DNA from: JASHPR01 sp963749145
Lineage (GTDB): Bacteria; Actinomycetota; Actinomycetes; Streptosporangiales; Streptosporangiaceae
NCBI GenBank assembly: GCA_963749145.1
Contig: CAVVLN010000004.1
Coordinates: 1,178,001-1,242,000 of the forward strand
Reading direction: 5' to 3'
Length of the DNA stretch: 64,000 bases
In this document: positions 26,593-35,660 of the stretch, in pieces
Layout: each line of letters starts with the position of its first letter
Position numbering within the stretch: the stretch's first letter is position 1
Translations under genes and position numbers: made by a program
The notes under the pieces: generated by a model
The model's input: the letters and a program-made list of their open reading frames with translations, nothing else
Databases searched by the model: none
What the model was told of the DNA's origin: nothing

Positions 26593-28440
26593 ATGACGGA
26601 GGCCAACTCCTGCGCCGGGCGATACGCTCGCCGCATGCGTTACCCGGGTGAGAACTCCGCCGGCCGAGCGCCCGGCCGGCGGCAGAACCCGTCCGGGCGG
26701 ACCGGCCTGCCCGAAGAGCGGCAGGTGGCGGGCGGGCCCGGCGCGCCGCGCGGTGACGCGGCGCTGTTCACTCCCGGCTACACCGGTGGGCGCGCGCCCG
26801 GCCGCGATCCCGCTCGCGAGCCTGTCCCGGCTGGCCGCGGGCGCTACGGATCGGGCGACGCGGCCGCGGGCAAGGGCCCGATCCGCGGCTTCCCGCCCGC
26901 GCCGGGCCAGCCGCCGCCGCTCTACCCGCCGGGCCAGTTCGCGGCCTGGAACCGGGTATCCGAGGGCGGGAACGGTTACGACCCCGACGTTAGCGACGCC
27001 TGGCTGGCGGGCTACGCCGAGCCGGCCGCGGCGGCCGGGTACCCGGAGACCTCGCCCGCCGGGGCAGGCCTCGCCGACGCGGGGTACAACGATGACGGCT
27101 ACGGCGACCCCGGCTACGCCGGCCCCGGGTACGCCGACTCCGGCCCCGGGTACGCGCCGGGACGCCCCGGGTACGCCGACGCTGGCCCCGGGTACGCCGA
27201 CGCTGGCCTGGCCGGCCAGGCCAGCGTTGACCAGCCGGAGCCCGGTTACGACGAGACCGGCCAGGGGGCGCCCGGGCCCGCGCCGTTCGAGGCCGGGTTC
27301 GTCGACCCCGGCTACGCCAGCGCCGGCTACTCCGACCCCGGCTACTCCGCGCTGGCGGTCAGTGACCCGTCCGCCGACGTCACCAGCACCCAGACCTGGC
27401 GGATGGTCGACGGCTCGGCCCCGGCCAGCCGCTGGTCGGACCTGACCGGGGACGAGCGCTGGTCGCAACCCGGCGCGAACCCAGGCGCGCATCCCGCTAC
27501 ACCCCCCGGTGAGACGGACGACCGGGGCCAGTCCGACGGCATCCCGGGTCCGTTCGACCGCGCCGCCCCGGGCCCGTTCGACCGCGTTGCCACCGGCCCT
27601 AACCCCCGGGTCACCACCGGCCCCAACCCCCGGGTCACCACCGGGCCGGGCCGCGGCCCGGGCAACCGCGGCCGCGGGACGCGCGGGCGGGTGCGTCCGC
27701 GCGGCAGCAAACGGCGTATCCGCGCCTTGCTCGCCTGCGGGCTGGCGCTGCTCGTCGTGATCGGCGCCACCTACTTCTGGTTCACCCGCGGCCACGGCCA
27801 CACGACCACCACCGCCGACTCGCAGCACCCGAAGACCTCGGCGCGCCCCTCGCCACGCGACCCCTCCCCCAGCCCGTCGCCGTCGCTCGGCTCGTGGGGG
27901 CACATCGAGTCGCGGGCCCTGGACCCGGCGCCGCTGACCCTGGCCGAGCTGTTCCCGGCCCAGTTCGCCAACGCGGGCATGACCTACATCAGGACGGTGG
28001 ACAAGGCCAAGGCGCACTGCTCGGCCGCGCTGATCGGGAACCAGCTGATCACGGCGGTGAACCATGCGGGCTGCACCCAGGCCATGCGGGCCAGTTACCT
28101 GTCCGCCGACCACAAGCTGATGGGCACGATCGGCGTGCTGAACCTCGTCACCGCCACCGCGGCCGAGAAGGCCGGCAAGGCGGCGGGACCGGCCGAGTTC
28201 ATCGCGCAGCTTCCGGCGGCCAAGGGCCCGACCAAGAACCTGACCACGGGGACCGGGTTCGAGGCGGCCGAGGTGAAGGGCCACTACCTGGTCCTGGTCT
28301 GGGCCGAGTTCGCCGACCTGCGCGCGCCCACGACCGCGACCCAGCGCGCGAATCTCGAGGCCTTCATCAGCCTGCTGATGCAGAAGACCGCGAACGTGAG
28401 CCTGGCCAGCCGCATGGTCACGGGCAGCCCGGCCGCCTAG
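26593..28440 (+). CDS. Gly/Tyr/Pro-rich single-pass membrane protein of unknown function
   Basis: About 615 residues. Residues 1-370 are disordered and rich in Gly, Pro, Tyr and Ala, with imperfect repeats around GPGYADAG. One membrane helix follows a basic stretch (about 373-397), then a Ser/Pro-rich linker and an external domain of about 180 residues with two cysteines (AHCSAALIG, HAGCTQA). Topology is tail-in, domain-out. I chose the ATG at 26593, preceded by AGGCGG; an ATG at 26635 is also possible. It is divergent from rplM. The function is not recognised. Confidence 0.75.
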   Translation: MTEANSCAGRYARRMRYPGENSAGRAPGRRQNPSGRTGLPEERQVAGGPGAPRGDAALFTPGYTGGRAPGRDPAREPVPAGRGRYGSGDAAAGKGPIRGFPPAPGQPPPLYPPGQFAAWNRVSEGGNGYDPDVSDAWLAGYAEPAAAAGYPETSPAGAGLADAGYNDDGYGDPGYAGPGYADSGPGYAPGRPGYADAGPGYADAGLAGQASVDQPEPGYDETGQGAPGPAPFEAGFVDPGYASAGYSDPGYSALAVSDPSADVTSTQTWRMVDGSAPASRWSDLTGDERWSQPGANPGAHPATPPGETDDRGQSDGIPGPFDRAAPGPFDRVATGPNPRVTTGPNPRVTTGPGRGPGNRGRGTRGRVRPRGSKRRIRALLACGLALLVVIGATYFWFTRGHGHTTTTADSQHPKTSARPSPRDPSPSPSPSLGSWGHIESRALDPAPLTLAELFPAQFANAGMTYIRTVDKAKAHCSAALIGNQLITAVNHAGCTQAMRASYLSADHKLMGTIGVLNLVTATAAEKAGKAAGPAEFIAQLPAAKGPTKNLTTGTGFEAAEVKGHYLVLVWAEFADLRAPTTATQRANLEAFISLLMQKTANVSLASRMVTGSPAA

Positions 28441-28473
28441 CCCTTCGGCTTCCCGCCAGCCCCTCGAGCCCCG

Positions 28474-29550
28474 CTAACCCCGTGGCCCCCGCCAGCAGGC
28501 GTCGAGGCAGTCCCACAGGTGCCGGGCGGCAGCCGGATCAGCCGGCCCGGTCCACGGCAGCCGGTATTCGGGCCGCGGACGCCGGTCGTGCCAGAACCGC
28601 CCGGTGCCCAGCGGCCCGGCGTCGGCGGTGGCCAACCAGACGATGGTGTCGGCGCCCTGCTCGGGGGTGCGCAGGACCGGGCGCGCCAGCCGCCGGAACC
28701 GCGGCAGCGCGGCGGCCAGCCCTGGCGTGTCGGCCCAGCCGGGGTGCATGGCGTGGAAGGCGACCTGGCCCGGGCCGATCCGCCGCGCCCACTCGCCGCT
28801 CAGCGCCACCTGAGCCCGCTTGGCCCGGGCGTAGGCGGTCACGCCGCGGTAGCCCGGCGGGGTCATCGGCAGTGCCGCCAGATCCAGCCGCTGCGTGTAC
28901 ATGCCGCCTGAGGAGACGGTGATCACCCGGGCCGGCGCCGCCGCGAGCAGCGCCGGCAACAGCAGCCTGGTCAGCGCGAACGGCGCGACGACCTGGTCGG
29001 CCACGGTGAGCTCGATCCCGGCCCGGTTCACCGCGTACCGGGGGTGAATCGCTCCGGCCGCGTGCACGAGCACGTCGAGGCGCCCGAACGCGTCGCGGAA
29101 CTCCCGGGCGAAGGCGCGGACCGAGTCCAGGTCCTCCAGGTCGGCGAGGCCGTAGCTGACCGCGCCGTGCTCCCCGGACCTCCCCGTTGCTCTCCGCCTC
29201 CCCGGCTCACCCCGCCTCCCCGGCCCTCCCGGCTTCCCCGGCTCTTCTGGCTTCCCCGGCTCTTCTGGCTTCCCCGGCCCGGCGATCCGGTGCTGCGCCG
29301 CGGCCGCTCGGGCCGGATCGCGGGCCAGGAAGTGCACCGCCCAGCCGCACCGCACCAGTTCGCGGGCGGCCGCGAGGCCCAGCCCCGAGGTGGCCCCGGT
29401 GACCACGGCCACCCGGCCAGCCGCCGGCCGCGGCTGGTCGCCAGTGAACTCCGGCAGCAACCGGGACCGGACCGCCAGGCCGACCCGCGAGAAGCTCCCG
29501 GCCACGCTCGCCTCCAGCAAGGCGTCGGCCGCCCGGCCGGCCCGGGTCAC
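28474..29550 (-). CDS. Short-chain dehydrogenase/reductase with a repeat insertion
   Basis: NAD(P)-dependent SDR, 358 residues, longer than the usual 250-300. Cofactor motif TGATSGLG near residue 52 and catalytic-type YARAK. Between the second and fourth strands lies a Gly/Lys/Pro/Glu insertion coded by tandem repeats at about 29205-29280. GTG start overlaps the stop of the SRPBCC gene (GTGA). Last gene of the putative photo-oxidative operon; likely acts on a lipid or aldehyde there, by inference. Confidence 0.88.
   Translation of the reverse strand: MTRAGRAADALLEASVAGSFSRVGLAVRSRLLPEFTGDQPRPAAGRVAVVTGATSGLGLAAARELVRCGWAVHFLARDPARAAAAQHRIAGPGKPEEPGKPEEPGKPGGPGRRGEPGRRRATGRSGEHGAVSYGLADLEDLDSVRAFAREFRDAFGRLDVLVHAAGAIHPRYAVNRAGIELTVADQVVAPFALTRLLLPALLAAAPARVITVSSGGMYTQRLDLAALPMTPPGYRGVTAYARAKRAQVALSGEWARRIGPGQVAFHAMHPGWADTPGLAAALPRFRRLARPVLRTPEQGADTIVWLATADAGPLGTGRFWHDRRPRPEYRLPWTGPADPAAARHLWDCLDACWRGPRG
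29205..29280. repeat. Short in-frame tandem repeats inside the SDR gene
   Basis: Repeats of about 18 bp built on GGCTCTTCTGGCTTCCCC encode Gly-Lys-Pro-Glu-Glu-Pro units on the minus strand. Because the unit is a multiple of three, the reading frame is kept. Confidence 0.75.
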
Positions 29551-29999
29551 CGGGCCTGTCCCGGGACCGGCCCCGCCAGCGTCGCGGCGAGCCCGGCGGC
29601 GGCGCGGTCGCCGACGGCGCGGAACCCGCGGCGCAGGACCGGGTCCAGCAGCCGCAGCGGGCCGCGCAGCCGCACGTCGGCGTCGTAGCTGACCGTCGCG
29701 CCAGCGCCGTCGGGAGTCACCGTGATGCGGTCGGCCGCCCGCAGCAGACGGCCGGCCGCGTCCAGGGCGACCTCGCCGGGCGGGACGTGCCGGGTGACCG
29801 CGTACGTCAGCGGCAGCCCGCGGCCCAGGAACGAGACCTGCAGCCGGAACCGGGTACCGACCCGGACCGGGCCGGGGTCCAGTTGGTCACCGGCCAGGAC
29901 CCCCGGATCCCACTCGGCCGCGTTGCTGAACCTGGCCAGGTAGCCGAACGTATCGGCGGCACTGCGCCAGGAACGGATCGTCGCGTGGTAATGAGCCAT
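29547..29999 (-). CDS. SRPBCC family protein
   Basis: 150 residues with the START/Bet v1-like fold pattern: MAHYHATIRSWRSAADTF at the start and alternating strands ending in a long C-terminal helix. The family forms a deep hydrophobic cavity and binds lipids or polyketides. GCGGAGGAAG ribosome site. Followed by the SDR gene with a GTGA overlap and preceded by a second SRPBCC gene 15 bp away. A role in handling the modified lipid is inferred. Confidence 0.85.
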   Translation of the reverse strand: MAHYHATIRSWRSAADTFGYLARFSNAAEWDPGVLAGDQLDPGPVRVGTRFRLQVSFLGRGLPLTYAVTRHVPPGEVALDAAGRLLRAADRITVTPDGAGATVSYDADVRLRGPLRLLDPVLRRGFRAVGDRAAAGLAATLAGPVPGQAR

Positions 30000-30014
30000 G
30001 GCAGCTTCCTCCGC

Positions 30015-30437
30015 TCAGATCAGCCGCTGGAGGCGGCGCAGCGACAGGTCCATGACCCAGCGCGCCGGCGGGCCCGCCAGCCAGCGCCCGAGCCGTCCCG
30101 ACACCGGCCACGGCAGCTGCAGCCGCTCGGTCCAGGCCAGCTCGCTGAGCGTCCCGCGCCGCGCCACCTCGAACACGCCGGTGCCGCGCACCACGCGGCC
30201 GGTGTGCCGCACCACGCACCGGCGCGGCGGATACCACTCGGTGATCACCATCGGGTCGGTGAAGCCGACCGGCCCGACCCCGGTCCTGGCCACCACCGTC
30301 GCGCCGACGCCCTGGCCGCCCCGCACCCGGGTCGCGAGCATCCAGTCGCCCTGCCGCGGCCAGTCCATGGCCAGCTGCCACAGCCGCGTCGGCTCGGCGG
30401 GCACGAGCACCCGCGCGGTGATCTCGACCGCTGTCAT
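30015..30437 (-). CDS. SRPBCC family protein
   Basis: 140 residues, second lipid-binding-type START-like protein of the operon, distinct in sequence from its neighbour (TARVLVPAEPTRLWQLAMDW at the start). The ATG at 30437 overlaps the methyltransferase stop by ATGA, indicating coupling. Function inferred from fold and position only. Confidence 0.84.
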   Translation of the reverse strand: MTAVEITARVLVPAEPTRLWQLAMDWPRQGDWMLATRVRGGQGVGATVVARTGVGPVGFTDPMVITEWYPPRRCVVRHTGRVVRGTGVFEVARRGTLSELAWTERLQLPWPVSGRLGRWLAGPPARWVMDLSLRRLQRLI

Positions 30438-31720
30438 CGAGGCTCCCTCCCTGCGTCCTTGACCAGCAGGAACTGTGACACGTCCAGGTAGCCCGAGCGG
30501 AAGCCGGCCTCGGCGTAGCTCAGGTACAGCTGCCACATCCGGCGGAACACCTCGTCGAATCCGAGCCGCTCCAGCCCGGCCGCGGCGGCGCCGAACCGCT
30601 CCCGCCAGATCCGCAGCGTCTCCGCGTAATGGGCGCCGAAGTCGTGGCGGCCGGCGACCCGCAGGCCGGCGCGGGCCGCGTTGTCCTGGATCGCGGTGAC
30701 CGACGGGATCAGACCGCCCGGGAAGATGTACTTCAGCACCCAGGTGTGGGTGTGCCGGGTGGCCAGCATCCGCCGGTGCGGCATGGTGATCGACTGCAGG
30801 CCGATCCGGCCGCCCGGCGCGAGCAGCCGGTTCAGCGCGGCGAAGTACTCCGGCCAGTACCGCTCGCCGACCGCCTCGATCATCTCCACCGAGACGATCG
30901 CGTCGTACTCGCCCCGCACCCGCCGGTAGTCGCACAACTCCACGACCGCGCGGCCGGCCAGCCCGGCGGCGCCGATGCGCTCCGCGGCCAGGGCGCGCTG
31001 CTGCTCCGACAGCGTGACCGTGCGCACCAGGGCCCCGCGCGCGGCGGCGCGGATGGCCAGCTCGCCCCAGCCGGTGCCGATCTCGAGGACCCGGCTGGAC
31101 GGCCCCACCCGGGCCAGGTCGAGCAGCCGGTCGATCTTGCGCCGCTGCGCCGCCGCGAGCAGGCCCGGTGCTGCGGCCGGCGCGCCGCCCGCGTCCTGCG
31201 CGAACAGCGCCGAGGAGTAGGTCATGGTCTCGTCGAGGAACAGCGCGAACAGGTCGTTGGACAGGTCGTAGTGACGGCTGATGTTGCGCGCCGCGCCGTC
31301 CTCGGACGCGTCGTCGGCGGCGGGCTGGCGCCGGACGTAGAGCCCGCGCAGCGCCCGCATCGGCCGCGGCACCAGCGTGTCGGCCCGGCGGGCGAACGCG
31401 GTCAGCAGCGCGGTCAGGTCGTCGCCGTCCCAGTCCCCCGCCATGTAGGACTCGCCGAACCCGATCAGCCCCCCGCCGCCCAGCCGGCGGTAGAAGTCCG
31501 CGGGGCGGTGCAGCGTCATCACCGGCGAACCTTCGCCGCCGGCCCCGAACGCCCCGCCGCCCGCTCTGACCACGCGTACCGGCAGGCGGGCCACCGCCCG
31601 CGTGAACACCGCCTCGGCCACCGCGGCGCGCCCCGCGCCGCGCGGCACGACGGCGATATCCGGCCACCGTCCCGGGTCAGCGGCGACGGGAGCGTGCGGG
31701 GCACTGATCGTATGGGTCAT
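30434..31720 (-). CDS. CFA-synthase-like SAM-dependent methyltransferase
   Basis: 428 residues of the cyclopropane-fatty-acyl-phospholipid synthase superfamily, which methylates unsaturated acyl chains in membrane lipid. Motifs: RHYDLSNDLFALFLD, SAM site VLEIGTGWGELA, SVEMIEAVGERYW and KYIFPGGLIPS. By my reading the cysteine and histidine that bind bicarbonate in E. coli Cfa are Ser (MTYSSALF) and Gln (GLQSITMP), so it may make a methylated or furan-type precursor, as UfaM does, rather than a cyclopropane. ATGA overlaps on both sides. Confidence 0.9.
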   Translation of the reverse strand: MTHTISAPHAPVAADPGRWPDIAVVPRGAGRAAVAEAVFTRAVARLPVRVVRAGGGAFGAGGEGSPVMTLHRPADFYRRLGGGGLIGFGESYMAGDWDGDDLTALLTAFARRADTLVPRPMRALRGLYVRRQPAADDASEDGAARNISRHYDLSNDLFALFLDETMTYSSALFAQDAGGAPAAAPGLLAAAQRRKIDRLLDLARVGPSSRVLEIGTGWGELAIRAAARGALVRTVTLSEQQRALAAERIGAAGLAGRAVVELCDYRRVRGEYDAIVSVEMIEAVGERYWPEYFAALNRLLAPGGRIGLQSITMPHRRMLATRHTHTWVLKYIFPGGLIPSVTAIQDNAARAGLRVAGRHDFGAHYAETLRIWRERFGAAAAGLERLGFDEVFRRMWQLYLSYAEAGFRSGYLDVSQFLLVKDAGREPR

Positions 31721-32460
31721 CGGTTGCCCTCCTGAGGTGCAGACGGCGGCCTGGGCTGGGGGCGCAGGCCGCGGCGGTATAGCTGGGCGCCCTGCCAGCG
31801 GATCCGCGCGCTCACCGCGGCGGTCGAGGCGGGGTGCCGGGCGGCGGCGCGCAGCAGGCCGGGCAGCGTGGCCGGCTGGCGCTGGCCACGGACGCTGGCC
31901 GCGAACGTGCTGCCGTCCGGGCGGTGCAGTGTGACGGTGAGGGCCAGCCGGGGGCCTGGCTCGGGCAGGGCCATCCGGTACCAGCCGTCGACCGGGAAGA
32001 ACGGAGAGACGTAAAAGTCCTTGGCGGCCGCGGCGCGGCCGGCCGCGTCGGGACGCAGCAGGTAGCAGTGCCGCTGCCCGTAGGTGTTGTGCACCTCGGC
32101 CACCACGCACTCCAGCGGGCCGCCGCGGCGGCGGCACCAGTAGACCGTGAGCGGGTTGAACACGTGGCCGAGCACGCGGGCGTGGGCGAGCATGGTGACC
32201 GGGCCGCCGCCCAGGTCGATGCCGTGCCCGGCCAGGAACAGGTCCAGGTTCTCCCGGATGCTGCGCCTCGGGTCGCCGAGGTGATCGGCGGCGCGGAAGG
32301 ACCCGAGCAGCCCGATCCCGGCGGGCAGCCGGGGCAGGTCGTCGAGGTCGACCAGCCACTGGTAGGTGCGGTAACTGAACGCGTGCCGCAGCGGCACCGC
32401 GCGGACGTGCCTGACCCGGCATTCGTAGAGGCACGCGCTGGCCGGGATGGCCGGTCTCAC
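31717..32460 (-). CDS. DUF1365 domain-containing protein
   Basis: 247 residues from a GTG that overlaps the flavoprotein stop (GTGA). Conserved-looking features include YECRVRHVR, HVFNPLTVYWC and FYVSPFFPVDGWY. DUF1365 proteins almost always sit between a COG2907-type FAD oxidoreductase and a CFA-synthase-like methyltransferase, as here. The biochemical role is unknown; it is presumed to act on the same lipid. Confidence 0.9.
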   Translation of the reverse strand: MRPAIPASACLYECRVRHVRAVPLRHAFSYRTYQWLVDLDDLPRLPAGIGLLGSFRAADHLGDPRRSIRENLDLFLAGHGIDLGGGPVTMLAHARVLGHVFNPLTVYWCRRRGGPLECVVAEVHNTYGQRHCYLLRPDAAGRAAAAKDFYVSPFFPVDGWYRMALPEPGPRLALTVTLHRPDGSTFAASVRGQRQPATLPGLLRAAARHPASTAAVSARIRWQGAQLYRRGLRPQPRPPSAPQEGNR

Positions 32461-33725
32461 CAGCGGCTCCCCAGCGACGCGGCGGCGGCCACGCCGGACC
32501 GGCAGCCGTCCTCGTGGAAGCCCCACCCGTGGTAGGCGCCGGCGTACGCGGTGGTGCCGTCGTTCAGCCCGGGCAGGGATCGCTGCGCCGCGACCGCGGC
32601 CGGGGTGTAGACCGGGTGGGCGTATTCCATGGTGGCCAGGACCCGGGCCGGGTCGACTTCGCCCGCCGGGTTCAGCGTGACCAGGTAGTCCTGGCCGGCG
32701 GGCAGGTGCTGCAGCCGGTTCAGGTCATAGCTCACCCGCACCTGGCCGGCCGTCGCGTCACAGGACCGCATCCGGTAGTTCCAGGAGGCCCGGGCGCGGG
32801 GGCTGGCCGGCAGCACGGAGGCGTCGGTGTGCAGGACCGCGGTGTTGCCGGAGTAGCCGAACGCGCCGAGCATCCGGCGCTCGGCGGCGGTGGAGTCGGC
32901 GAGCAGGCGCAGGGCCTGGTCCGGATGAGTGGCGATCACCACGGCGTCGAACCGCTGCGAGCGCTCGCCGGCGGCGGTGACCTCGGCGCCGCCGGGGAAC
33001 CGGCGCACGCTGCGCACCGGTGCCGCGACCCGGACCGCGGCGAGCTGCTTGGCGATCCGCTCGACGTAGCTGCGGCTGCCGCCGGCCACGGTCAGCCAGG
33101 GCGGCGAGCCGGTCACCGACAGCAGGCCGTGGTGGGCCAGGAACCGGAACAGGTAACCGGCCGGGTAGTGCAGCGCGGTCTGCGCCGGGCACGACCAGAC
33201 GGAGGCGATCAGCGGCGTCGCGAAGTGCGCGGTGAAGTAGCGCGAGTACCCGCCCGCGGCCAGGAACCGCCCCAGGGTGAGCTCGTCGGGCGTCTCGAGC
33301 TCGATCAGCCGCCGGGCCTCCCGGTGGAACCGCGGGATCTCGGCCAGCATCCGCAGGTAGCGGGCCCGGCCGCGGCGCAGCCCGGTGGCCAGCCCGGCCG
33401 GGCCGCGCTGGCCCGCGTACTCCAGGCCGCATCCGCCGCAGTGCACCGACATGCTCATCTCGGTGGCCTGGGTGCTCACGCCGAGCTCGCGGAAAAGCCG
33501 GGTCAGCAGCGGGTAGGTCCGCTCGTTGCAGACGATGAAGCCGGTGTCGACGGCCAGCTCGGTGCCGTCCGGCGCGGCGACCCGCTGGGTGTGGGCGTGC
33601 CCGCCCAGCCGGTCGTCCGCCTCGAACAGGGTCACGTCGTCGGCGCGGGCCAGCACGTACCCGGCGGTGAGGCCGGCCACCCCGCCGCCGATGACCGCGA
33701 TCCGCCTCCGGCCCTGGTCAGGCAT
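32457..33725 (-). CDS. FAD-dependent amine-oxidase-like oxidoreductase (COG2907 type)
   Basis: 422 residues. FAD-binding Rossmann motif VIGGGVAGLTAGYVL and the following ADDRLGGHAHT glycine pair, with the dinucleotide-binding end in the C-terminal third. Relatives next to DUF1365 and CFA-like genes in alphaproteobacteria belong to the singlet-oxygen response and, for UfaO, to furan fatty acid synthesis. First of the enzymes after the ECF sigma gene (84 bp gap), so it is probably transcribed with it. Confidence 0.9.
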   Translation of the reverse strand: MPDQGRRRIAVIGGGVAGLTAGYVLARADDVTLFEADDRLGGHAHTQRVAAPDGTELAVDTGFIVCNERTYPLLTRLFRELGVSTQATEMSMSVHCGGCGLEYAGQRGPAGLATGLRRGRARYLRMLAEIPRFHREARRLIELETPDELTLGRFLAAGGYSRYFTAHFATPLIASVWSCPAQTALHYPAGYLFRFLAHHGLLSVTGSPPWLTVAGGSRSYVERIAKQLAAVRVAAPVRSVRRFPGGAEVTAAGERSQRFDAVVIATHPDQALRLLADSTAAERRMLGAFGYSGNTAVLHTDASVLPASPRARASWNYRMRSCDATAGQVRVSYDLNRLQHLPAGQDYLVTLNPAGEVDPARVLATMEYAHPVYTPAAVAAQRSLPGLNDGTTAYAGAYHGWGFHEDGCRSGVAAAASLGSRW

Positions 33726-33809
33726 GGTGGCGCAGGCCGATCGCGGCCGGGAACGGGTGGAGATAGGTCTGAGCCACGTCGCCTCCTGGTCTCATGCCGC
33801 GCGGCCGGG

Positions 33810-34307
33810 TCAGGCCCGCGCGGCCGTCAGCATCTGGCGCACCCCGCGCAGCCCGCGCGCGGTCCGCGCCTTGACCGTCCCGATCGGCACCCGCAGCCGC
33901 TCGGCGATCTCCCGCTGGCTCAGGTCGCCGTAGTAGGCCAGCGCGATGGCCTCGCGCTGCGGTCCCGGCAGCGCGGACAGCGCGCCGCGCAGTTCCGCGG
34001 CGTCGGCCAGCCGCTCGGCCAGCACCCGGCCGTCGTCACCGGGCGGCTCGGCCAGTGCGGCCAGCGGCACCGCGGGGCTCGGCCGGGCGCGCAGGTAGTC
34101 GATGGCCCGGCGGCGCGCGATGGACAGCGCCCACGCCTCGAGGCTGCGGGCCGGGTCGTAGCGGGCCCTGGTCCGCCACAGGTCCACGAGAGCGACCTGG
34201 ACGACGTCGTCCACGTCGCCGGCCGGCACCCAGCGCCGCAGGTAGCTGCGGAGCACGGGACCGAGCCGGGCGTAGCTCTCGGTCGTCGCGAGCGGATCCG
34301 GCGTCAC
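33810..34307 (-). CDS. ECF RNA polymerase sigma factor (LitS-like by context)
   Basis: 165 residues: sigma region 2 (about 15-75, with DVDDVVQVALVDLWR) and region 4 (about 105-160, with SQREIAERLRVPIGTVKAR). GTG start with GGGAGGA about 12 bases upstream; a longer frame upstream would run across the large inverted repeat. No anti-sigma gene is adjacent, unusual for this class and consistent with control by a light-responsive MerR regulator, as in Streptomyces LitR/LitS. The LitS assignment rests on the neighbours. Confidence 0.86.
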   Translation of the reverse strand: MTPDPLATTESYARLGPVLRSYLRRWVPAGDVDDVVQVALVDLWRTRARYDPARSLEAWALSIARRRAIDYLRARPSPAVPLAALAEPPGDDGRVLAERLADAAELRGALSALPGPQREAIALAYYGDLSQREIAERLRVPIGTVKARTARGLRGVRQMLTAARA

Positions 34308-34327
34308 CGCCGGCCTGTCCTCCCGGC

Positions 34328-34375
34328 GTGGTTGTACCGGAAGACGGCCCGTAACCCGCCCTCCGGTACAACCAC
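34328..34375. promoter_or_regulatory. 14-bp perfect inverted repeat upstream of the ECF sigma gene
   Basis: GTGGTTGTACCGGA and its exact reverse complement are separated by 20 bp, ending just upstream of the sigma factor's ribosome site. It could be an operator for the LitR-type regulator or a hairpin that controls access to the ribosome site. An A+T-rich patch at 34431-34465 further upstream is the likely promoter region. Confidence 0.6.
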
Positions 34376-34592
34376 GACCCGCTGCCCCCATGGCTCCAGC
34401 CCCCTGGTTCGTACGCCGCCCCTGCCGAGCTCTTAAAATCTATTCAAATCTTATTCATAACTCTGGCAGATGGCAAGCGCGGCCTCCAGGACGGACACGG
34501 AGGGGGGCGGGTGGGTGGCGCCGGCAGCGGGCGGGGTCGGCAGGCAGGCGAGGCGGGAAGCCAGGCGGGGCGGAAGCCAGGCGGGGCGGGAG

Positions 34593-35531
34593 TCAGGCCG
34601 CGCCGACGGCCTCGCACGCTTGCTGGACGGCCTCGGACAGGGTCGCGACCTGCTGACCTCCCGCCGGGGTGCCCTGCCATCCCGGGCCGGCGACGAACAG
34701 CCGCAGCGGCGGGCGCTGCCGGGGGATGTCAGCAAGCTGGGCGGGGTCACCGGTCTCGGCGGTCTGAGACCAGACGAAGGCCGCCGCCGGGCCGATGCGC
34801 GAGATCGCCTCGGCGAGCGCGGGGGGCGGGGTCCGGGGGCCGAGCATCGTGGTGCCCACCTCTCGTTCCGCCAGCGCTGCAGCCAGCGCGTAGAGCGCGA
34901 GGCTGTGCTGCTCGCCATCGGCGCAGGCGAGCAGCACCGTCCTGGTGTTGAGGGGCACCCCCAGCCGGCTCACCCGGCCTGCGAGGACGGCCGCCATCTG
35001 GGCGGATAGCAGGTGCTCCACGTCGATGCAAGACCCGTTCGCCGCGCTTCGCTCGCCGACCGCGGTCAGCACCGGCACGGCGAGCCGTTCCCAGGTAACC
35101 ACGGCGCCCCGCTCCTGCAGCGAGCGCTCGAGTACCCGGGCGATGGCCGGGCCGTCGAGGGCCAGGGCCGCGCGGGCCAGGCCCCGGGCCTGAGGCTGCT
35201 GACTGGGCAACGGCAGCGACCGCCCGCCCGCGCCCCGTCCCGCCCGGCCCGCCTGACCCGGCGCCGGCGGCGCCGGGTCGCCCTCGGCCAGCGCCACCCG
35301 GGCGGCCTCGCCCGGCGGCACCCCGTCCAGGATGAGCCGGCGCATGGCCTCGATCCGGGCGACGTCGGCCGGCCGGTACCGCCGGTGTCCGCCCGCGGTC
35401 CGGCCGCCCGGGCCGATGCCGTAACGGCGTTCCCAGTCGCGCAGCGTGGCCGGCGCCACGCCGAGGCGGCGGGCCATCGCGCCGATGCCGTAGCCCGGCT
35501 GGGCCGGGGACGGCTCTTTGACCTCAGCCAT
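34593..35531 (-). CDS. litR: MerR-family regulator with B12-binding domain (CarH/LitR type)
   Basis: 312 residues. MerR DNA-binding domain at about 14-80 (YGIGAMARRLGVAPATLRDW), then a linker, a helical domain with VEHLLS and a cobalamin-binding Rossmann domain with the histidine motif DGEQHSLAL, where the expected final Gly of E-x-H-x-x-G is Ala. Such proteins bind adenosylcobalamin, repress in the dark and release DNA when light breaks the cofactor. Divergent from the photolyase gene. ATG has AGAGGG upstream. Confidence 0.9.
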   Translation of the reverse strand: MAEVKEPSPAQPGYGIGAMARRLGVAPATLRDWERRYGIGPGGRTAGGHRRYRPADVARIEAMRRLILDGVPPGEAARVALAEGDPAPPAPGQAGRAGRGAGGRSLPLPSQQPQARGLARAALALDGPAIARVLERSLQERGAVVTWERLAVPVLTAVGERSAANGSCIDVEHLLSAQMAAVLAGRVSRLGVPLNTRTVLLACADGEQHSLALYALAAALAEREVGTTMLGPRTPPPALAEAISRIGPAAAFVWSQTAETGDPAQLADIPRQRPPLRLFVAGPGWQGTPAGGQQVATLSEAVQQACEAVGAA

Positions 35532-35660
35532 CGAGCCCTCTGGCCGGCCGGGATCCGGCCACGGCGGTCGCCACGGCGACGGTGGCACAGCAGCACGGAT
35601 CCCGCATGATCTCCTCCCGGCCGGCCCGGACAACCTGTTCTTCGCGGGACGGGCGGCGCC

